Made by a program: the position numbers and the translations under genes
The notes under the pieces: generated by a model
Seen by the model: the letters and a program-made list of their open reading frames with translations, nothing else
What the model was told of the DNA's origin: nothing
The model's database searches: none
DNA from: Bradyrhizobium lablabi
GTDB lineage: Bacteria; Pseudomonadota; Alphaproteobacteria; Rhizobiales; Xanthobacteraceae
Length of the DNA stretch: 34,747 nucleotides
Direction: 5' to 3'
Assembly: GCF_001440475.1 (NCBI RefSeq)
Contig: NZ_LLYB01000042.1
Span: 22,120 to 56,866, forward strand
Part shown: one piece after another, positions 8,032-16,840 of the stretch
Layout: every line of letters begins with the position of its first letter
Position numbering within the stretch: position 1 is the first letter of the stretch

Positions 8032-9435
8032 GTGCAGAACGTACAGGCGACTCTTGTTGCGGCCGTTGCAGCCGTTGCCCTCCTGGTCTCTCCCCTTGCC
8101 GCCAGGGCGGGGGAGAACGGCAGCAAGCTTGCGCTGACCATCTCGGTCGACGGAGCGATCGGCCCGGCGACGGCCCGGTACGTGAAGGACGCGCTCGCCA
8201 AAGCGAGCGAACGCCGTGCCGAGGTGGTTGTTCTGCGCATGAATACGCCGGGCGGTCTCTCAACCAGCATGCGCGAGATCATCGCCGACGTGCTGGCCTC
8301 GCGCGTGCCCGTCGTCGGTTACGTTGCGCCCTCCGGAGCCCATGCGGCCAGCGCCGGAACCTATATCCTCTACGCCACGCATATCGCGGCCATGGCGCCG
8401 GGCACCAATCTCGGCGCGGCGACGCCGGTGCAGATCGGCGGACCGCTGCCGGGCCTGCCGGACGCCAACCCCGACAAGGACGACAAGGGCAAGAAGGAAG
8501 GCAGCGACCAGAAGCCGAAGACAAAGGATGCCATGACGGCGAAGGCGACCAACGACGCCGTCGCCTTGATCCGCAGTCTCGCCGAGTTGCGCGGCCGCAA
8601 CGCCGATTGGGCGGAGAAGGCGGTGCGGGAAGCCGAAAGCCTTTCCGCCAATGCCGCCTTGCAGGCGAAAGTCATCGATCTCGTCGCACGCGACCAGGCC
8701 GAACTGCTCAGGCAAATCGATGGTCGTGCGGTCGAGGTTGCGGGCGGCGATACGCGGCGTCTGGCAACCAGCGAAGCCGCGCGTGAAGCGCTCGACCCCG
8801 GATGGATCGCGCAATTCTTAAGGGTGATCACCGATCCCAACATCGCCTTCATTCTCATGCTGGTCGGCATCTACGGCCTGATCTTCGAACTTTCCTCGCC
8901 CGGCGCGGTCGCGCCCGGGGTGATCGGCACGATCTGCCTGCTGCTCGGCCTCTATGCGCTCAATATGCTGCCCATCAACTATGCGGGCCTCGCCCTGATC
9001 CTGTTGGGGATCACGCTCCTGGTCATCGAAGTCTTCAACCCGACCGTGGTGATCGGTATCGGCGGGATCATCGCATTCGTGCTCGGCGCGGTGATGCTGT
9101 TCGAGCTCGAGGAGCCCGGATTGCGGCTGTCATGGCCGGTGATCGGCATCGCGGCGGCGATCTTCGTCGGCATGATCCTGGTTGTGCTCGGCTCGCTTCG
9201 ACGTGCCCAAAAAGGCCCCGTGCGGCTCGGCGCGCAAGCCATGCGCGGGCTGTCAGCCGAAATCCTCGACTGGTCCGAGCGCGAAGGCCACGTCTTCACC
9301 CATGGCGAGCGCTGGCAGGCGCGTGGCACCGAAGCCTTCAAGCCCGGTGAGGTGGTCGAGGTGGCCAACATCCAAGATTTGACGCTCGTGGTACGGCGCC
9401 GGCCGGTGCTGACCGCCGGCGAAGGAGGTACGTGA
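8032..9435 (+). CDS. Long-form NfeD family membrane serine protease
   Basis: A 467-residue NfeD (nfeD1b type). An N-terminal signal/anchor (about 1-26) leads into a ClpP-like protease domain. The likely nucleophile is Ser107 in [10 protein letters not shown] and the likely base Lys171 in TAKATNDA, by analogy with the Pyrococcus 1510-N Ser-Lys dyad. A charged loop (about 145-168) interrupts the domain. Four or more membrane helices (about 265-390) follow, then a C-terminal OB-fold. In archaea this protease cleaves the C-terminal region of its partner stomatin. The start is GTG with aagggag eight bases upstream. The stop overlaps the next start (TGATG), and the neighbour is the expected slipin partner. 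It lies 85 bases after the E2 gene in the same direction. Confidence 0.93.
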   Translation: MQNVQATLVAAVAAVALLVSPLAARAGENGSKLALTISVDGAIGPATARYVKDALAKASERRAEVVVLRMNTPGGLSTSMREIIADVLASRVPVVGYVAPSGAHAASAGTYILYATHIAAMAPGTNLGAATPVQIGGPLPGLPDANPDKDDKGKKEGSDQKPKTKDAMTAKATNDAVALIRSLAELRGRNADWAEKAVREAESLSANAALQAKVIDLVARDQAELLRQIDGRAVEVAGGDTRRLATSEAAREALDPGWIAQFLRVITDPNIAFILMLVGIYGLIFELSSPGAVAPGVIGTICLLLGLYALNMLPINYAGLALILLGITLLVIEVFNPTVVIGIGGIIAFVLGAVMLFELEEPGLRLSWPVIGIAAAIFVGMILVVLGSLRRAQKGPVRLGAQAMRGLSAEILDWSEREGHVFTHGERWQARGTEAFKPGEVVEVANIQDLTLVVRRRPVLTAGEGGT

Positions 9436-10199
9436 TGATGCTTGATTATTTGACTTATGCGACGCTCGCGGTGCTGGTGGTGCTGTTTCTGTCCTCGGCC
9501 ATTCGCATCCTGCGAGAATACGAGCGCGGCGTCGTGTTCACGCTCGGGCGCTTCACCGGTGTGAAAGGTCCGGGATTCATTATCCTGATTCCGGTGGTGC
9601 AGCAGATGGTGAAGGTCGATCTGCGGGTGATGGTCCAGGTCGTGCCGCCCCAGGACGTAATCTCGCGCGACAACGTCTCGGTCAAGGTCAACGCCGTTCT
9701 CTACTTCCGTATCATCGATCCCGAGCGCGCCATCATCAAGGTCGGCGATTACATGTCCGCGACCAGCCAGCTCGCGCAGACCACGCTGCGCTCGGTGCTC
9801 GGCAAGCACGAGCTGGACGAGATGCTCGCCGAGCGGGATCGGCTCAATGCCGACGTCCAGGAAATTCTCGACCAGCAGACCGACGTCTGGGGCATCAAGG
9901 TCACCACCGTCGAGATCAAGGATATCGATCTCAATGAAACCATGGTGCGCGCGATTGCCAAGCAGGCCGAGGCGGAGCGGCTGCGGCGCGCCAAGGTGAT
10001 CAATGCAATGGGCGAGCAGCAAGCCGCCGAGAAGCTCGTCGAGGCCGGCCGAACGCTGGCGCGCGAGCCGCAGGCGATGCAGTTGCGCTATTTCGCGGCG
10101 CTGCACGACATCGCCGGCGAGCGATCCTCGACCGTGGTGTTTCCGCTGCCGATGGATCTACTCGGCCATGTGACGGGAGGGCGGAGGGAGGCGACGTGA
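9435..10199 (+). CDS. Slipin (stomatin-like SPFH/Band 7 membrane protein)
   Basis: A 254-residue slipin: one N-terminal membrane segment (about 5-25), then the SPFH domain with [40 protein letters not shown] and [11 protein letters not shown], then an Ala/Glu-rich coiled coil ending in [14 protein letters not shown]. Such proteins oligomerise on the membrane and are the natural partners of NfeD proteases. The frame also has a GTG at 9432, but aaggagg ends only three bases before it and six before the ATG at 9435, so I start at 9435, overlapping the NfeD stop by one base. Membership in the NfeD-slipin pair is firm. What it organises in the membrane is not known. Confidence 0.94.
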   Translation: MMLDYLTYATLAVLVVLFLSSAIRILREYERGVVFTLGRFTGVKGPGFIILIPVVQQMVKVDLRVMVQVVPPQDVISRDNVSVKVNAVLYFRIIDPERAIIKVGDYMSATSQLAQTTLRSVLGKHELDEMLAERDRLNADVQEILDQQTDVWGIKVTTVEIKDIDLNETMVRAIAKQAEAERLRRAKVINAMGEQQAAEKLVEAGRTLAREPQAMQLRYFAALHDIAGERSSTVVFPLPMDLLGHVTGGRREAT

Positions 10200-10327
10200 T
10201 TGTGGTCGTTGCCGGCAACAGGCCGTTCGCATGCCTGCGACGGAAGGCTTGGAAGTGCTGATCAATCGATGCCGCCGAACATTCGGCTGTACGGTTCGGC
10301 TGCACCCGACAACCAGGGAGAGCGACG

Positions 10328-10621
10328 ATGGTAACGTATGTCGTGCTTGGTAACTTCACCGACCAGGGAATCCGCAATGCCAAGGAGTCGCCGAAGCGGG
10401 CCGAGGCTTTCAAAAAGACGGCCGAGACCTTCGGCGTGACCGTCAAGGAGCTGTTCTGGACGCAGGGACGGTATGATGTCGTGACAATCCTCGATGCGCC
10501 GGACGAATTTTCCGCCATGACGCTTAGCCTGAGCCTTGGCGCATTGGGCAATGTGCGCACCGAGTCGTTGCGAGCCTTCTCGGCGGCGGACATGACCAAG
10601 GTTGTCGAGAAGATGCTCTGA
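10328..10621 (+). CDS. GYD domain-containing protein
   Basis: A 97-residue protein of the GYD family, small ferredoxin-like-fold proteins of unknown function. The family core is visible as TYVVLGNFTDQGIRNAKESPKR and LFWTQGRYDVVTILDAPDE, where the GYD signature reads GRYD. The start ATG has gggag eight bases upstream. It follows the slipin gene after 128 bases in the same direction, so it may share the transcript or have its own promoter. It ends 10 bases from the convergent stop of the next gene. Confidence 0.9.
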   Translation: MVTYVVLGNFTDQGIRNAKESPKRAEAFKKTAETFGVTVKELFWTQGRYDVVTILDAPDEFSAMTLSLSLGALGNVRTESLRAFSAADMTKVVEKML

Positions 10622-10631
10622 CAGCTACTCG

Positions 10632-10982
10632 TCAAGGACGGTTTGGCGCCTGCTGCTCGAAGTCCCGAGCCGGGGCCTGTCCCGAGAATGGTACCTCGTG
10701 ATCATACGCCTCGGGCTCGAACTGTTCCTTGAAAATCCCTCGCAGCAACCGCCAGAGTTCGCGGTGGCCGGCCGTTTGACCGCCTTGCGTCAGATACGCC
10801 GCGATATCCATGACGTCGGTTCGATAATCCGCAGCTCCGCGGATCCGCGAATCCAGGAAGGTCCACTCGTGTTCGACGTACAAGCGCTTGGTGTCGGTGT
10901 CGAAGACCAGGTTCCAGAAATCCAGTTCCGTGACTTCCGGTCCCTTGACCTGTCGATGCAGCTCCCGTTTCAAAAAGGCCAT
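10632..10982 (-). CDS. Hypothetical protein (116 residues)
   Basis: I do not recognise a named domain. The protein is soluble, charged and rich in aromatic residues: it opens MAFLKRELHRQVKGPEVTEL and contains FWNLVFDTDTKRLYVEHEW, with a C-terminal part that looks disordered (PFSGQAPARDFEQQAPNRP). Start choice: an upstream in-frame ATG exists at 11018, but the ATG at 10982 has aaggagc six bases ahead, a much better ribosome site. It faces the GYD gene tail to tail and diverges from the RidA gene, leaving about 200 bases of upstream DNA. Coding composition looks genuine. Confidence 0.72.
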   Translation of the reverse strand: MAFLKRELHRQVKGPEVTELDFWNLVFDTDTKRLYVEHEWTFLDSRIRGAADYRTDVMDIAAYLTQGGQTAGHRELWRLLRGIFKEQFEPEAYDHEVPFSGQAPARDFEQQAPNRP

Positions 10983-11179
10983 CTTTCGCTCCTTTTGCGT
11001 AAGGTCGGTGGAAGGCATCCCGACCTATGCGCCCCATCCAAGTTGGAGACCTGATAGAAATCTGATCATTCCTTGCCGGTTCAAGACCGCACAGGGCGAG
11101 TATTTGCCCTGAGGGATGGTCGAGCGCGCCGGACCCGGATACGCTTTGGCCCAATCATGCACGTCAGGGAGGCACAGAG

Positions 11180-11581
11180 ATGAGCAAGCTCGAAAAACTT
11201 CGGCCAAGCGGTCTTCATCACAATCCGGCCTATTCCCACGTCGTCGTCGCGTCAGGCGCGCGCACGATCTATATCGCGGGACAGGTCTCCACCGACGAGG
11301 AGGGGCGGGTGGTCGGCGAGGGGGATATCGCCGCGCAAACGACACAGGTGATGCACAATATCGGCCTGGCACTGAAATCCGCCGGTGCGAGTTATTCCGA
11401 TATCGTGAAGATCACCACCTTCGTCGTGGGCTATAAGCCGGAACTCCGTCCGATCATCGGCAAGGCGCGCTCGGTCTTCTTTGAAGGCATGGAGCCGCCG
11501 GCAAGCACGCTCGTCGGTGTCACGGCGCTGGCGGCCCCGGAATGGCTGATCGAGATTGAGGCCGTGGCCGTCGTCGATTGA
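11180..11581 (+). CDS. RidA family protein (canonical length)
   Basis: A 133-residue RidA superfamily protein with YIAGQVSTDEEGRVV, a central ALKSAGASYSDIVKITTFVV block and the C-terminal STLVGVTALAAPEWLIEIEA. The Arg of the canonical R-x-x-V motif is replaced by Ser-Thr in this stretch (ASTLVGV). That suggests it belongs to an Rid subfamily without the archetypal imine deaminase residue set. A good ribosome site (ggagg) precedes the ATG. It is separated from the GYD gene by the minus-strand hypothetical gene, so it is probably not in the same transcript. Confidence 0.88.
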   Translation: MSKLEKLRPSGLHHNPAYSHVVVASGARTIYIAGQVSTDEEGRVVGEGDIAAQTTQVMHNIGLALKSAGASYSDIVKITTFVVGYKPELRPIIGKARSVFFEGMEPPASTLVGVTALAAPEWLIEIEAVAVVD

Positions 11582-11602
11582 TGGCTCTGCGTTTCTCTCT
11601 CC

Positions 11603-11711
11603 GTCATTGCCTGCGACAAACGCGAAGCGTTTGCGCAAGGAGCGAAGCGACGAAGCAATCCACCCATCTGTTATGCCGCGCAATGGATTGCTTTGCTGCG
11701 CTCGCAATGAC
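11603..11711. repeat. Palindromic dispersed repeat with internal hairpin
   Basis: It begins gtcattgc and ends gcaatgac, with inner arms around gaagcaatcca and tggattgc, so the 109 bases can fold back on themselves. It matches the element at 31728-31799 but carries extra sequence in the left arm. That extra sequence holds its own perfect 7-bp hairpin (caaacgc 11617-11623 with gcgtttg 11627-11633, loop gaa). It lies between the convergent RidA and dinB genes, where it may also serve as a bidirectional terminator. Confidence 0.8.
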
Positions 11712-11725
11712 GGGGATGGAGTCGT

Positions 11726-13030
11726 CTACTCCTCCTCGTCCTCTTCCTTCGCCGGTCCCTTATACGCAATGCCCCTGATGACCGCGGCATTGCCGAACTT
11801 CTTGCGCAAATCATCTATTGCGCGCTCGGCATGGGCGGAGCGGCGGTCGAGCATGTCGCTGTCGTCGCCTTGCGATCCCTCGCGCAGCGCACTGACGCCG
11901 GTGCCCATCAGGCGGAAGGCGGTGCCGTCGATTTCCCTCGCCAGCATTTCGCGCGACACCGCAAAGATCTTCGCGGCGAGCTGGGTCGGCGCCTGGATCG
12001 ATTGCGAGCGGGTGCGCTGGCGGAAATCGGCGGTCTTCAGCTTCAGCGTGATGGTACATCCGGCCAGATTGCTGTTTTTCAGCCGCGACGACACTTTCTC
12101 GGACAGCCGCCACAACAGCCGCTCCAGCGTGGCGAAATCCCTGATGTCGTTTTCGAACGTGGTTTCGCTCGATATCGTCTTGGCGCCGCGGTCCGGCACC
12201 ACGCTGCGGTCGTCGATGCCGCGCGCCAGCCGCCACAGCCGGCGGCCTTCGCCGCCGAACTGCTTCATCAGCTCCACCTCGTCGGCGCGCTGCAGATCCG
12301 CAATGGTGCGAAAGCCCCGCTGCAGCAGCTTTTCCTGGGTCGCGGGGCCGACACCGTAGATGAAGCCGACCGGCTTGTCCGTCAGCATCTCGCGGGCCTC
12401 GACCTGGTCGAGGGCGGCGAAGCCGCGCGGCTTGTCGAGATCGGAGGCGATCTTGGCCAAGAACTTGTTGCAGGACAGGCCGACCGACACCGTGATGCCG
12501 ATGTCGCGCTCGACGTCGCGAGCAAAGCGCGCCAGCACTTTTGCCGGAATCATGCCGTGGACGCGTTGGGTGCCGGCAAGGTCCAGGAACGCCTCGTCGA
12601 TAGACAGCGGTTCCACCAGCGGCGTCAGCGTTTGCATGGCATGGCGCACCTCGCGGCCGACGCGGACATATTTTGCCATGTCGGGCGGGATTACGGCCGC
12701 CTGCGGGCACAGCTCCAGCGCCTTGAACATCGGCATGGCCGAGCGCACGCCATAGGTTCGCGAGACATAGCAGGCGGCCGACACCACGCCGCGCTTGCCG
12801 CCGCCGATGATCACCGGTCTGTCGGCAAGCTCCGGATTGTCGCGCTTCTCGACGGTTGCGTAGAACGCGTCGCAATCGATGTGCGCCAGCGTCAGCGAGG
12901 GCAGGGCATGGTGGCGGACCAGGCGCGGGGAACCGCACTCGCCGCAACGCCTTACCTTGATATCGAGGTCGCCGAGGCAATCCCGGCAGAAAGCGCGCGG
13001 ACCATCAAGGGCTGGCGCCGGCGAGCTCAC
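11726..13030 (-). CDS. dinB: DNA polymerase IV (Y-family, DinB) with N-terminal Cys4 extension
   Basis: A 434-residue translesion polymerase. The palm-domain metal ligands are visible: D52 in HIDCDAFYATVE and D145-E146 in LSIDEAFLD. VSVGLSCNKFLAKIASDLDKP and the helix-hairpin-helix region FIYGVGPATQEKLLQRGF follow, then the little-finger domain. About 40 residues precede the usual start and carry two CxxC pairs (C15/C18, C29/C32), a likely zinc knuckle. The C-terminus is very acidic (EEDEEE) and I see no standard clamp-binding motif there. It starts at GTG, overlapping the DUF3572 stop by four bases (GTGA), so translation is coupled. Confidence 0.95.
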   Translation of the reverse strand: MSSPAPALDGPRAFCRDCLGDLDIKVRRCGECGSPRLVRHHALPSLTLAHIDCDAFYATVEKRDNPELADRPVIIGGGKRGVVSAACYVSRTYGVRSAMPMFKALELCPQAAVIPPDMAKYVRVGREVRHAMQTLTPLVEPLSIDEAFLDLAGTQRVHGMIPAKVLARFARDVERDIGITVSVGLSCNKFLAKIASDLDKPRGFAALDQVEAREMLTDKPVGFIYGVGPATQEKLLQRGFRTIADLQRADEVELMKQFGGEGRRLWRLARGIDDRSVVPDRGAKTISSETTFENDIRDFATLERLLWRLSEKVSSRLKNSNLAGCTITLKLKTADFRQRTRSQSIQAPTQLAAKIFAVSREMLAREIDGTAFRLMGTGVSALREGSQGDDSDMLDRRSAHAERAIDDLRKKFGNAAVIRGIAYKGPAKEEDEEE

Positions 13031-13326
13031 GGCACGTCGCGCTCCCAGTGCGGGTCACCCAGCACCTGACGGGCGGCGGCGATATTGGTCGGATGCAGTT
13101 GCGAGGCGCTCGCAAATGCCTGCACGGTGGCGTCGTCTCGCAGCACAAAATCCAGCACGGATGCCAGAAATTGCGGGTCGGCGGCGGCCGTGCGCAGCGT
13201 CTCCGGACCGATACCGGTTTCGGCCAGGAACAGGCCCAGCCGCTCCGGATCGCCGGCAATGAAACTCAGCGCCTGAACTGCAACGATTTCAGCCACTTCG
13301 CGGGGGTTGTGAACAGGCTTTTTCAA
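13027..13326 (-). CDS. DUF3572 family protein
   Basis: A 99-residue alphaproteobacterial protein of the DUF3572 family: VQALSFIAGDPERLGLFLAETGIGPETL, then ASVLDFVLRDDATVQAFA. It is predicted soluble and helical; its function is unknown to me. The only available start is TTG at 13326 (ggaaagg lies about 11 bases upstream), so the N-terminus is uncertain by a few residues. Its stop overlaps the dinB GTG start. That constant pairing hints at a link to DNA repair, but this is inference only. Confidence 0.85.
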   Translation of the reverse strand: MKKPVHNPREVAEIVAVQALSFIAGDPERLGLFLAETGIGPETLRTAAADPQFLASVLDFVLRDDATVQAFASASQLHPTNIAAARQVLGDPHWERDVP

Positions 13327-13556
13327 CAGGTGATTTGCCTTTCCGTTAACTTATAGGCTCTACTTTGGAACCATCATGCCCGAGTCTGCGGAGTGCGTTC
13401 AACATTTGCAAACCGCTTCGTAAAACTTGGCGCATCGATTTAACGGCTTAGAGCGAAATCTGGCGCTAGTTTGAATTCACTTTTCGGCAAGGGGCGGCTG
13501 CGGTGCGGGGCGTGTCGAAAAGCCGGACGTGTGTTCTGGGATGAGGGAGGGACGGG

Positions 13557-13922
13557 ATGGCAAAAACCGTCCTGATCGTGGAGGACAACGAGCTCAACAT
13601 GAAGCTCTTTCGCGATCTGTTGGAAGCGCATGGCTATCAGACGTCCGGGACCAGCAACGGTTTCGAGGCGCTCGATCTCGTTCGCAAGTTGCGTCCTGAT
13701 CTGATCCTGATGGACATCCAGTTGCCGCAAGTATCCGGGCTCGAAGTGACGCGCTGGATCAAGGACGATCCGGAGCTGCGCGCTATTCCGGTGGTTGCGG
13801 TCACCGCCTTTGCGATGAAGGGCGACGAAGAGCGCATCCGCGAGGGCGGCTGCGAGGCGTATCTGTCCAAACCTATTTCCGTCGGCAAGTTTATCGAAAC
13901 CGTGCGGCGTTTTATCGGGTAG
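13557..13922 (+). CDS. divK: Single-domain response regulator DivK
   Basis: A 121-residue receiver domain with no output domain. The phospho-acceptor is D53 (LILMDIQLP), with the acidic pair E9/D10, T83 and K105 of the receiver signature. The sequence is very close in form to Caulobacter DivK, the essential relay that talks to the kinases PleC, DivJ and CckA via DivL and so controls CtrA. pleD follows after 13 bases, the standard alphaproteobacterial order. A 230-base upstream region separates it from the divergent DUF3572-dinB pair. I looked for a CtrA box there and did not find a convincing one. Confidence 0.95.
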   Translation: MAKTVLIVEDNELNMKLFRDLLEAHGYQTSGTSNGFEALDLVRKLRPDLILMDIQLPQVSGLEVTRWIKDDPELRAIPVVAVTAFAMKGDEERIREGGCEAYLSKPISVGKFIETVRRFIG

Positions 13923-13935
13923 GAGTGAGTTTTCG

Positions 13936-15309
13936 ATGTCTGCGCGTATCCTTGTCGTCGATGACGTTCCGGCAAACGTCAAGCTCCTGGAAGCCCGCCT
14001 GTCGGCCGAATATTTCGACGTGCTGACCGCGTCGAACGGCGCCGAGGCGCTCGACATCTGCTCCCGCTCCGAATGCGACATCATCCTGCTCGACGTCATG
14101 ATGCCCGACATGGACGGTTTCGAGGTCTGCCGCCGGCTGAAGTCCAATCCGGCCACCCACTTCATTCCCGTCGTGATCGTCACCGCGCTGGACAGCCCGT
14201 CGGATCGCGTGCGCGGGCTGGAAGCCGGCGCCGACGATTTTCTCACCAAGCCGGTGTCCGACGTCGTTCTGATCGCGCGCGTCCGCTCGCTGACGCGGCT
14301 GAAGATGATGACCGACGAGCTGCGCATGCGCGCCATCACCTCGCTCGAGATCGGCATGGAAGCGCCGGAGCGCAGTGCCATCGCCGACAAGGGCGTCGGC
14401 GGACGGATTCTGCTTGTTGACGATCGGCCGTCATCCTACGAGCGGTTGGCCCCGATCCTTTCCGCCGAGCATACCGTCGACGTCGAAATCAATCCAGCGG
14501 AGGCGCTGTTCCACGCCGCCGAAGGCAATTACGATCTGCTGATCGTTTCGCTCAGCCTGGAAAATTACGACGGCCTGCGGCTGTGCAGCCAGGCGCGCTC
14601 GCTGGAGCGCACCCGCCAGTTGCCGATCCTCGCCATCTCCGACGCCGACAACAATGCGCGGCTGCTGCGCGGGCTCGAAATCGGGGTCAACGATTATCTG
14701 CTCCGCCCCGTCGACAAGAACGAACTGCTGGCGCGGGCGCGCACCCAGATCCGCAAGCGGCGCTACACCGACCACCTGCGCGACAACGTGCAGAACTCGA
14801 TCGAAATGGCGGTCACCGACGCGCTGACCGGCCTGAACAACCGCCGCTACATGGAAAGCCATCTCTCGACGCTCGTCGAGCAGGCCTCCAGCCGCGGCAA
14901 GCCGCTGGCGCTGATGATCCTCGACATCGATTACTTCAAGTCGATCAACGATACCTACGGCCACGATGCGGGCGACGACGTGCTGCGCGAATTCGCCGTG
15001 CGTATCCGCAAGTCGATCCGCGGCATCGATCTCGCCTGCCGTTACGGCGGCGAGGAGTTTGTGATCGTGATGCCGGAAACCGACCTCAATGTCGCCGGCA
15101 TGGTCGCCGAGCGCCTGCGCCGCTCGATCGCCGGCGAGACCTTTGCGGTCAACAAGGGCACCAAGCGGATCGACGTCACGATCTCGATCGGCCTGGCCAC
15201 GCTGGACCACAAGGACGAGCCGGTCGCCGACGTGCTCAAGCGCGCCGACGTGGCGCTGTATCGGGCGAAAAACGACGGGCGGAACAGGGTGGTTTCGACG
15301 GCGGCCTAA
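13936..15309 (+). CDS. pleD: Diguanylate cyclase response regulator PleD
   Basis: A 457-residue PleD with the full architecture. Receiver 1 has phospho-acceptor D53. Receiver 2 (about 156-270) is degenerate, with Ser where the acceptor Asp would be (LLIVSLSLENYDG). The GGDEF domain has the active-site sequence GGEEF at 371-375 and an intact product-inhibition I-site RGID at 362-365. It makes c-di-GMP when phosphorylated and drives polar development in Caulobacter. It is co-transcribed with divK (13-base gap). Nothing in the motifs is missing, so it should be active and feedback-inhibited. Confidence 0.97.
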   Translation: MSARILVVDDVPANVKLLEARLSAEYFDVLTASNGAEALDICSRSECDIILLDVMMPDMDGFEVCRRLKSNPATHFIPVVIVTALDSPSDRVRGLEAGADDFLTKPVSDVVLIARVRSLTRLKMMTDELRMRAITSLEIGMEAPERSAIADKGVGGRILLVDDRPSSYERLAPILSAEHTVDVEINPAEALFHAAEGNYDLLIVSLSLENYDGLRLCSQARSLERTRQLPILAISDADNNARLLRGLEIGVNDYLLRPVDKNELLARARTQIRKRRYTDHLRDNVQNSIEMAVTDALTGLNNRRYMESHLSTLVEQASSRGKPLALMILDIDYFKSINDTYGHDAGDDVLREFAVRIRKSIRGIDLACRYGGEEFVIVMPETDLNVAGMVAERLRRSIAGETFAVNKGTKRIDVTISIGLATLDHKDEPVADVLKRADVALYRAKNDGRNRVVSTAA

Positions 15310-15350
15310 ACGGTCGTCGCTATCGCAGGACGCGCGTCACATAGTTTGCT

Positions 15351-15469
15351 GTCATACCCCGCGAAGGCGGGGTATCCAGTACGCCGCGGCCTCTCGATTC
15401 AATCACCAACGTCTCTGGAATACTGGATCACCGCTCCAGTGCGCAATTGCGCACAAGGCGGGTGACGAC
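15351..15469. repeat. Dispersed repeat pair between convergent genes
   Basis: The left end holds a perfect 9-bp hairpin (ataccccgc 15354-15362 with gcggggtat 15367-15375), followed by tccagta. The right half begins with the inverse tactgga (15421-15427) and contains the perfect 16-base palindrome gtgcgcaattgcgcac (15439-15454). I recall this combination as a common intergenic repeat in Bradyrhizobium. It separates the convergent pleD and hydrolase genes and may end transcription from both sides. Confidence 0.7.
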
Positions 15470-15477
15470 AGTTGACG

Positions 15478-16704
15478 CTATGCCGACGCGCGCATCCCTT
15501 CGGCGCGCTGCTTCACCGCGTCATACGCCAGCCGCTTGAACTCGAACGAGAACGGATGCACGAACGCCATCTGGCGCTGCGCCATCATGACGCCGGCCAG
15601 GTTGTGCTTCGGCGAGATCCACCATTGGGTGCCGGCGACGCCGCCCCAGTAGAGTTCGCCCGCCGCGTCGGGATGATCGAACGGCGTCGGCTTCACGATC
15701 AGGCCGCCGGCCAGGGTAAAGGCCTTGCCGGGCTGCTCTCCCATCGTGGCAAAGCGGATCCACTGGCCCTCGGGCAACTGGTTGGTCAGCATCTGCGCAA
15801 TCGTTTCCGGCTTGAGCAGGGTCGGCCCGCCGGGCAGCAGGCTTCGGACCAGCGCCACCATGTCATGCAGCGTCGAAACCAGGCCACCGCCGCCGCTGAG
15901 CCGCGCGATCGGACGCAGATAGGCGCCGGGGAAGGGCGAGTTGTCGGTTCGGGTCAGTCCCGGCTTCATCGGCTCCATCAGGTCCGCACCGGCGTAATAG
16001 GCAACGAGCCGGCCCTGATCCTTTTCCGGCACGACGAAGCCGGTATCGGCCATGCCGAGCGGATCGAGAATCCGCAGCTTGATGAACTTGTCAAAACTCT
16101 GCCCGCTGATGACTTCGACCAGCCGCCCCAGCACGTCGGTGGCCAGCGAATATTCCCACGAGGTGCCGGGCTGATAGATCAGCGGCAGGCCGGCCAGGAC
16201 GTCGACCATGTCGGCCAGCGTCGTCATCGGATTGTGGACGCCGCGCTCGTTAAGCGCCTTGTAGATCGCGGTGCCGGGATCGAAAAAGCCGTAGCTCAGG
16301 CCGGAGCTGTGGCTGAGCAACTGGCGGATGGTGATCGAGCTCTTCGCGGGCTCGGTATCGTCAAGGGAGGTCGCGCCGGGCCGCAATACCCTGCGATTTC
16401 CGAGTTGCGGAATAAATTTTTCGATCGGATCGTCGAGCCCAAGCTTGCCTTCCTCGAACAGCAGCAGCACCGCGCAGGAGGTGATCAGCTTGGTGTTGGA
16501 GAACACGCGAAAGATGTGATCGGTGCGTAGCGGCGTCTGCGCTTCCTTGTCGGCCCAGCCGACGCAATTCACGTCGATGAGGTCGCGCCCGGTCATGACC
16601 GCCCAGGAAATCCCCGACAGCAAGTTGTTGTCGATATAGCGCTGCATGGCCGCGCGTGCCGGTTTGAAGTCGTAACCGCTGGCGGTCACTTTCAGGTCTT
16701 CCAT
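15478..16704 (-). CDS. Serine hydrolase, class C beta-lactamase/esterase EstB-like family
   Basis: A 408-residue protein of the beta-lactamase-related serine hydrolase family. Nucleophile and base are S69 and K72 (SNTK) and the second-motif Tyr is Y185 (WEYSLATD). LLSHSSGLSYGF, LGMADTGFVVP and WGGVAGTQWWISP are typical of EstB-like esterases and of 6-aminohexanoate-type hydrolases. No signal peptide is visible from the chosen start, so it is probably a cytoplasmic esterase rather than an exported beta-lactamase. I start at 16704 because gggag lies five bases before that ATG; the longer frame to 16893 adds unlikely sequence. A TetR gene lies 136 bases upstream in the same direction. The substrate is unknown. 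Confidence 0.88.
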   Translation of the reverse strand: MEDLKVTASGYDFKPARAAMQRYIDNNLLSGISWAVMTGRDLIDVNCVGWADKEAQTPLRTDHIFRVFSNTKLITSCAVLLLFEEGKLGLDDPIEKFIPQLGNRRVLRPGATSLDDTEPAKSSITIRQLLSHSSGLSYGFFDPGTAIYKALNERGVHNPMTTLADMVDVLAGLPLIYQPGTSWEYSLATDVLGRLVEVISGQSFDKFIKLRILDPLGMADTGFVVPEKDQGRLVAYYAGADLMEPMKPGLTRTDNSPFPGAYLRPIARLSGGGGLVSTLHDMVALVRSLLPGGPTLLKPETIAQMLTNQLPEGQWIRFATMGEQPGKAFTLAGGLIVKPTPFDHPDAAGELYWGGVAGTQWWISPKHNLAGVMMAQRQMAFVHPFSFEFKRLAYDAVKQRAEGMRASA

Positions 16705-16840
16705 TTTCGCTCCCTTTTTCCGCAGGCAAATCTTGCACGGCCTTAGCCGGCATCTCGCCGGACGGAATATTTTGCTTTTTGGATTGAACTCCCCGTCAAC
16801 GCTAACAGCTAAAGATGGCTTCAGGAAGCACGCGGTGATC

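Noticed and set aside
8979..10106. 375-codon minus-strand frame over NfeD and slipin
   Set aside because: Antisense to two well-recognised genes; composition of a shadow frame with no domain.
13327..13556. CtrA-binding box upstream of divK
   Set aside because: There are TTAA words in the region, but no pair with the required 7-base spacing, so no claim is made.
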